DNA of 6,297 nucleotides, taken from contig CANNNN010000155.1 of assembly GCA_947506075.1 (NCBI GenBank), positions 1 through 6,297 of the forward strand, written 5' to 3'. The notes under the pieces are model-generated. The model worked only from the letters and a program-made list of their open reading frames with translations, was not told the origin of the DNA and made no database searches. Below are positions 5,330 to 6,297 of the stretch, in pieces; the first letter of the stretch is position 1; each line of letters begins with the position of its first letter. A program made the translations under genes and the position numbers. This DNA is from Methylococcaceae bacterium. GTDB taxonomy: Bacteria; Pseudomonadota; Gammaproteobacteria; Methylococcales; Methylomonadaceae.

Positions 5330-6061
5330 ATGACACTTTTTGCCAAAATTTTAATTGTTGACGACGATCCGCGTTTACGGTCACTTTTAAGATATTTCTT
5401 AGTCGAGAAAGGTTTTGAAGTTGAGTGTGTGGCTGATGCGGAACAGATGACGCAGAATTTAAAGCGGTCTTTTTATGATTTGATCATACTGGATTGGATG
5501 ATGCCGGGTGAAGATGGCTTGTCAGTTTGCAGCCGTTTACAGGCGGAAGACAATTGCCCGCTCATCATCATGTTAACCGCCAACGGCAGTGAAAATGATT
5601 CCATAGCCGGCTTGCTCTCTGGCGCTGACGATTATCTTGCCAAACCTTTTAATGCCAATGTTTTGTTGGCGCGTATTCAGGCTGCTTTACGCCGCCGCCC
5701 CCGGGTGCAGGCCAGTTTGCCCGATCATACTGTTTTGTTATTTTCTTTTGGCCCGTATGTGTTGGATTTCTCCCAGCGTTGTTTATACAAAAATGATGAC
5801 AGGCTTGAATTAAGCTCCAATCAATTTGCCTTACTTAATGTTCTGGCTCAACACGCCGGGAAACCCTTGTCACGAGAACAGCTCAGTTATCTGATAAAAG
5901 GGAAGGATAACGAGGTTGACTGCCGTTCTGTCGACACGCAGATTTATCGTTTACGCCGGATGCTGGAAAATGATCCGGCCAAGCCTGTTTACTTGCAAAC
6001 GGTTAGAGGACTGGGTTATGTGTTGGTTCAGGATAAAAGCACCAGTCCGACGATGCCATGA
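5330..6061 (+). CDS. ompR: OmpR, DNA-binding response regulator
   Basis: The response regulator of the EnvZ/OmpR two-component system; when phosphorylated it binds DNA and in relatives controls porins and other envelope genes in response to osmolarity. Counting from ATG 5330, the 243-residue protein has the receiver acidic pair D11/D12, phospho-acceptor D55 (in LDWMMPGEDG), T83 and K105, exactly the E. coli OmpR numbers, and it begins with five residues before KIL as OmpR does. The C-terminal winged helix (about 135-237) carries LSSNQFALL, the recognition helix RSVDTQIYRLRRMLE and the wing QTVRGLGYVLV, very close to OmpR. The frame is open upstream to a TTG at 5285, which would add 15 unconserved residues; the AGGA at 5267-5270 is too far from it. 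No strong Shine-Dalgarno precedes 5330 either, so the choice rests on the family alignment. The sensor kinase gene follows after 34 bases, an operon arrangement. Confidence 0.95.
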   Translation: MTLFAKILIVDDDPRLRSLLRYFLVEKGFEVECVADAEQMTQNLKRSFYDLIILDWMMPGEDGLSVCSRLQAEDNCPLIIMLTANGSENDSIAGLLSGADDYLAKPFNANVLLARIQAALRRRPRVQASLPDHTVLLFSFGPYVLDFSQRCLYKNDDRLELSSNQFALLNVLAQHAGKPLSREQLSYLIKGKDNEVDCRSVDTQIYRLRRMLENDPAKPVYLQTVRGLGYVLVQDKSTSPTMP

Positions 6062-6095
6062 TTTGAAAGTCCTTTTTACAAAAGAAAATTAACGA

Positions 6096-6297
6096 ATGAA
6101 ATTTCTACCTAAGACCTTATTTGGACGACTGTTTCTGTTGATTTTTGGCTTTATGATCTTCTTAATGATACTGGTAAGGTTAATATTTGGCTTCTTTGTA
6201 GCGAGTCATGCTGCTGAACAGTTTGCCAATTATAGTCAAGCATTGATGTCATTTGCCGGGGAATTCAATAAGCTGGATTCTAACCAACGGTTTATTG
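6096..6297 (+). CDS. envZ: EnvZ-like sensor histidine kinase, 5' part only
   Basis: The first 67 codons of an inner-membrane sensor kinase, cut by the end of the window. It starts MKFLPKTLFGRLFLL, a positively charged cytoplasmic tip followed by a membrane helix at about residues 12-37, with one arginine inside. The start of a periplasmic domain follows. EnvZ has the same opening: a basic tip with an arginine before the first helix, then a periplasmic sensor. Identification rests mainly on its place directly downstream of ompR, since the HAMP, histidine and ATPase regions lie outside. Its spacing of 34 bases from the ompR stop indicates co-transcription. The ribosome binding site is weak (AAAGAA at 6081-6086). 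A different kinase partner cannot be excluded from the N-terminus alone. Confidence 0.75.
   Translation, partial: MKFLPKTLFGRLFLLIFGFMIFLMILVRLIFGFFVASHAAEQFANYSQALMSFAGEFNKLDSNQRFI

Noticed and set aside
1..6297. tRNA, rRNA, CRISPR arrays, complete insertion sequences, intrinsic terminators
   Set aside because: No cloverleaf, spaced repeat array, transposase with paired ends, or GC hairpin followed by a T-run was found by reading both strands.

Overview
The window looks like chromosomal DNA of a mid-GC proteobacterium, most likely a gammaproteobacterium. The best evidence is at the right end: a response regulator whose catalytic residues fall at the same numbers as in Escherichia coli OmpR, followed by the start of an EnvZ-like sensor kinase. 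The large PAS-PAS-PAS-PAS-GGDEF-EAL protein is of a style common in environmental gammaproteobacteria such as methanotrophs, but the genus cannot be fixed from the sequence.

Layout. (1) 1-872, plus strand: a strong hairpin, then a MOSC-domain gene broken near its 3' end by a small deletion and frameshift; the missing C-terminus is readable in the next frame. (2) 873-1227: no clear gene, but the minus strand carries two or three tiny reading frames that abut or overlap end to start, probably relics. (3) 1228-4182, minus strand: one intact 984-residue c-di-GMP turnover protein with four PAS domains, a GGDEF domain with a complete active site and I-site, and an EAL domain with its key residues. 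(4) 4183-4864: an AT-rich non-coding stretch with several inverted repeats, a degenerate sigma-54-like element and a signal-peptide-like start interrupted by a stop. (5) 4865-5023, minus strand: the C-terminal remnant of a tyrosine recombinase, with a TAG codon exactly where the catalytic tyrosine should be. (6) 5330-6297, plus strand: ompR and the first 67 codons of envZ, preceded by a 10-bp-spaced direct repeat that resembles an OmpR-type operator.

How it fits together. Two signalling modules, a multi-sensor c-di-GMP enzyme and an OmpR/EnvZ envelope-stress system, are separated by DNA with signs of decay: a frameshifted MOSC gene, a dead integrase tail and short fragmentary frames. This suggests past insertion and deletion on both sides of the GGDEF-EAL gene. 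I found no convincing evidence of an intact new system. The best leads are the decayed integrase region, the regulatory-looking palindromes at 4471-4722 and the coupled tiny frames at 830-1170.
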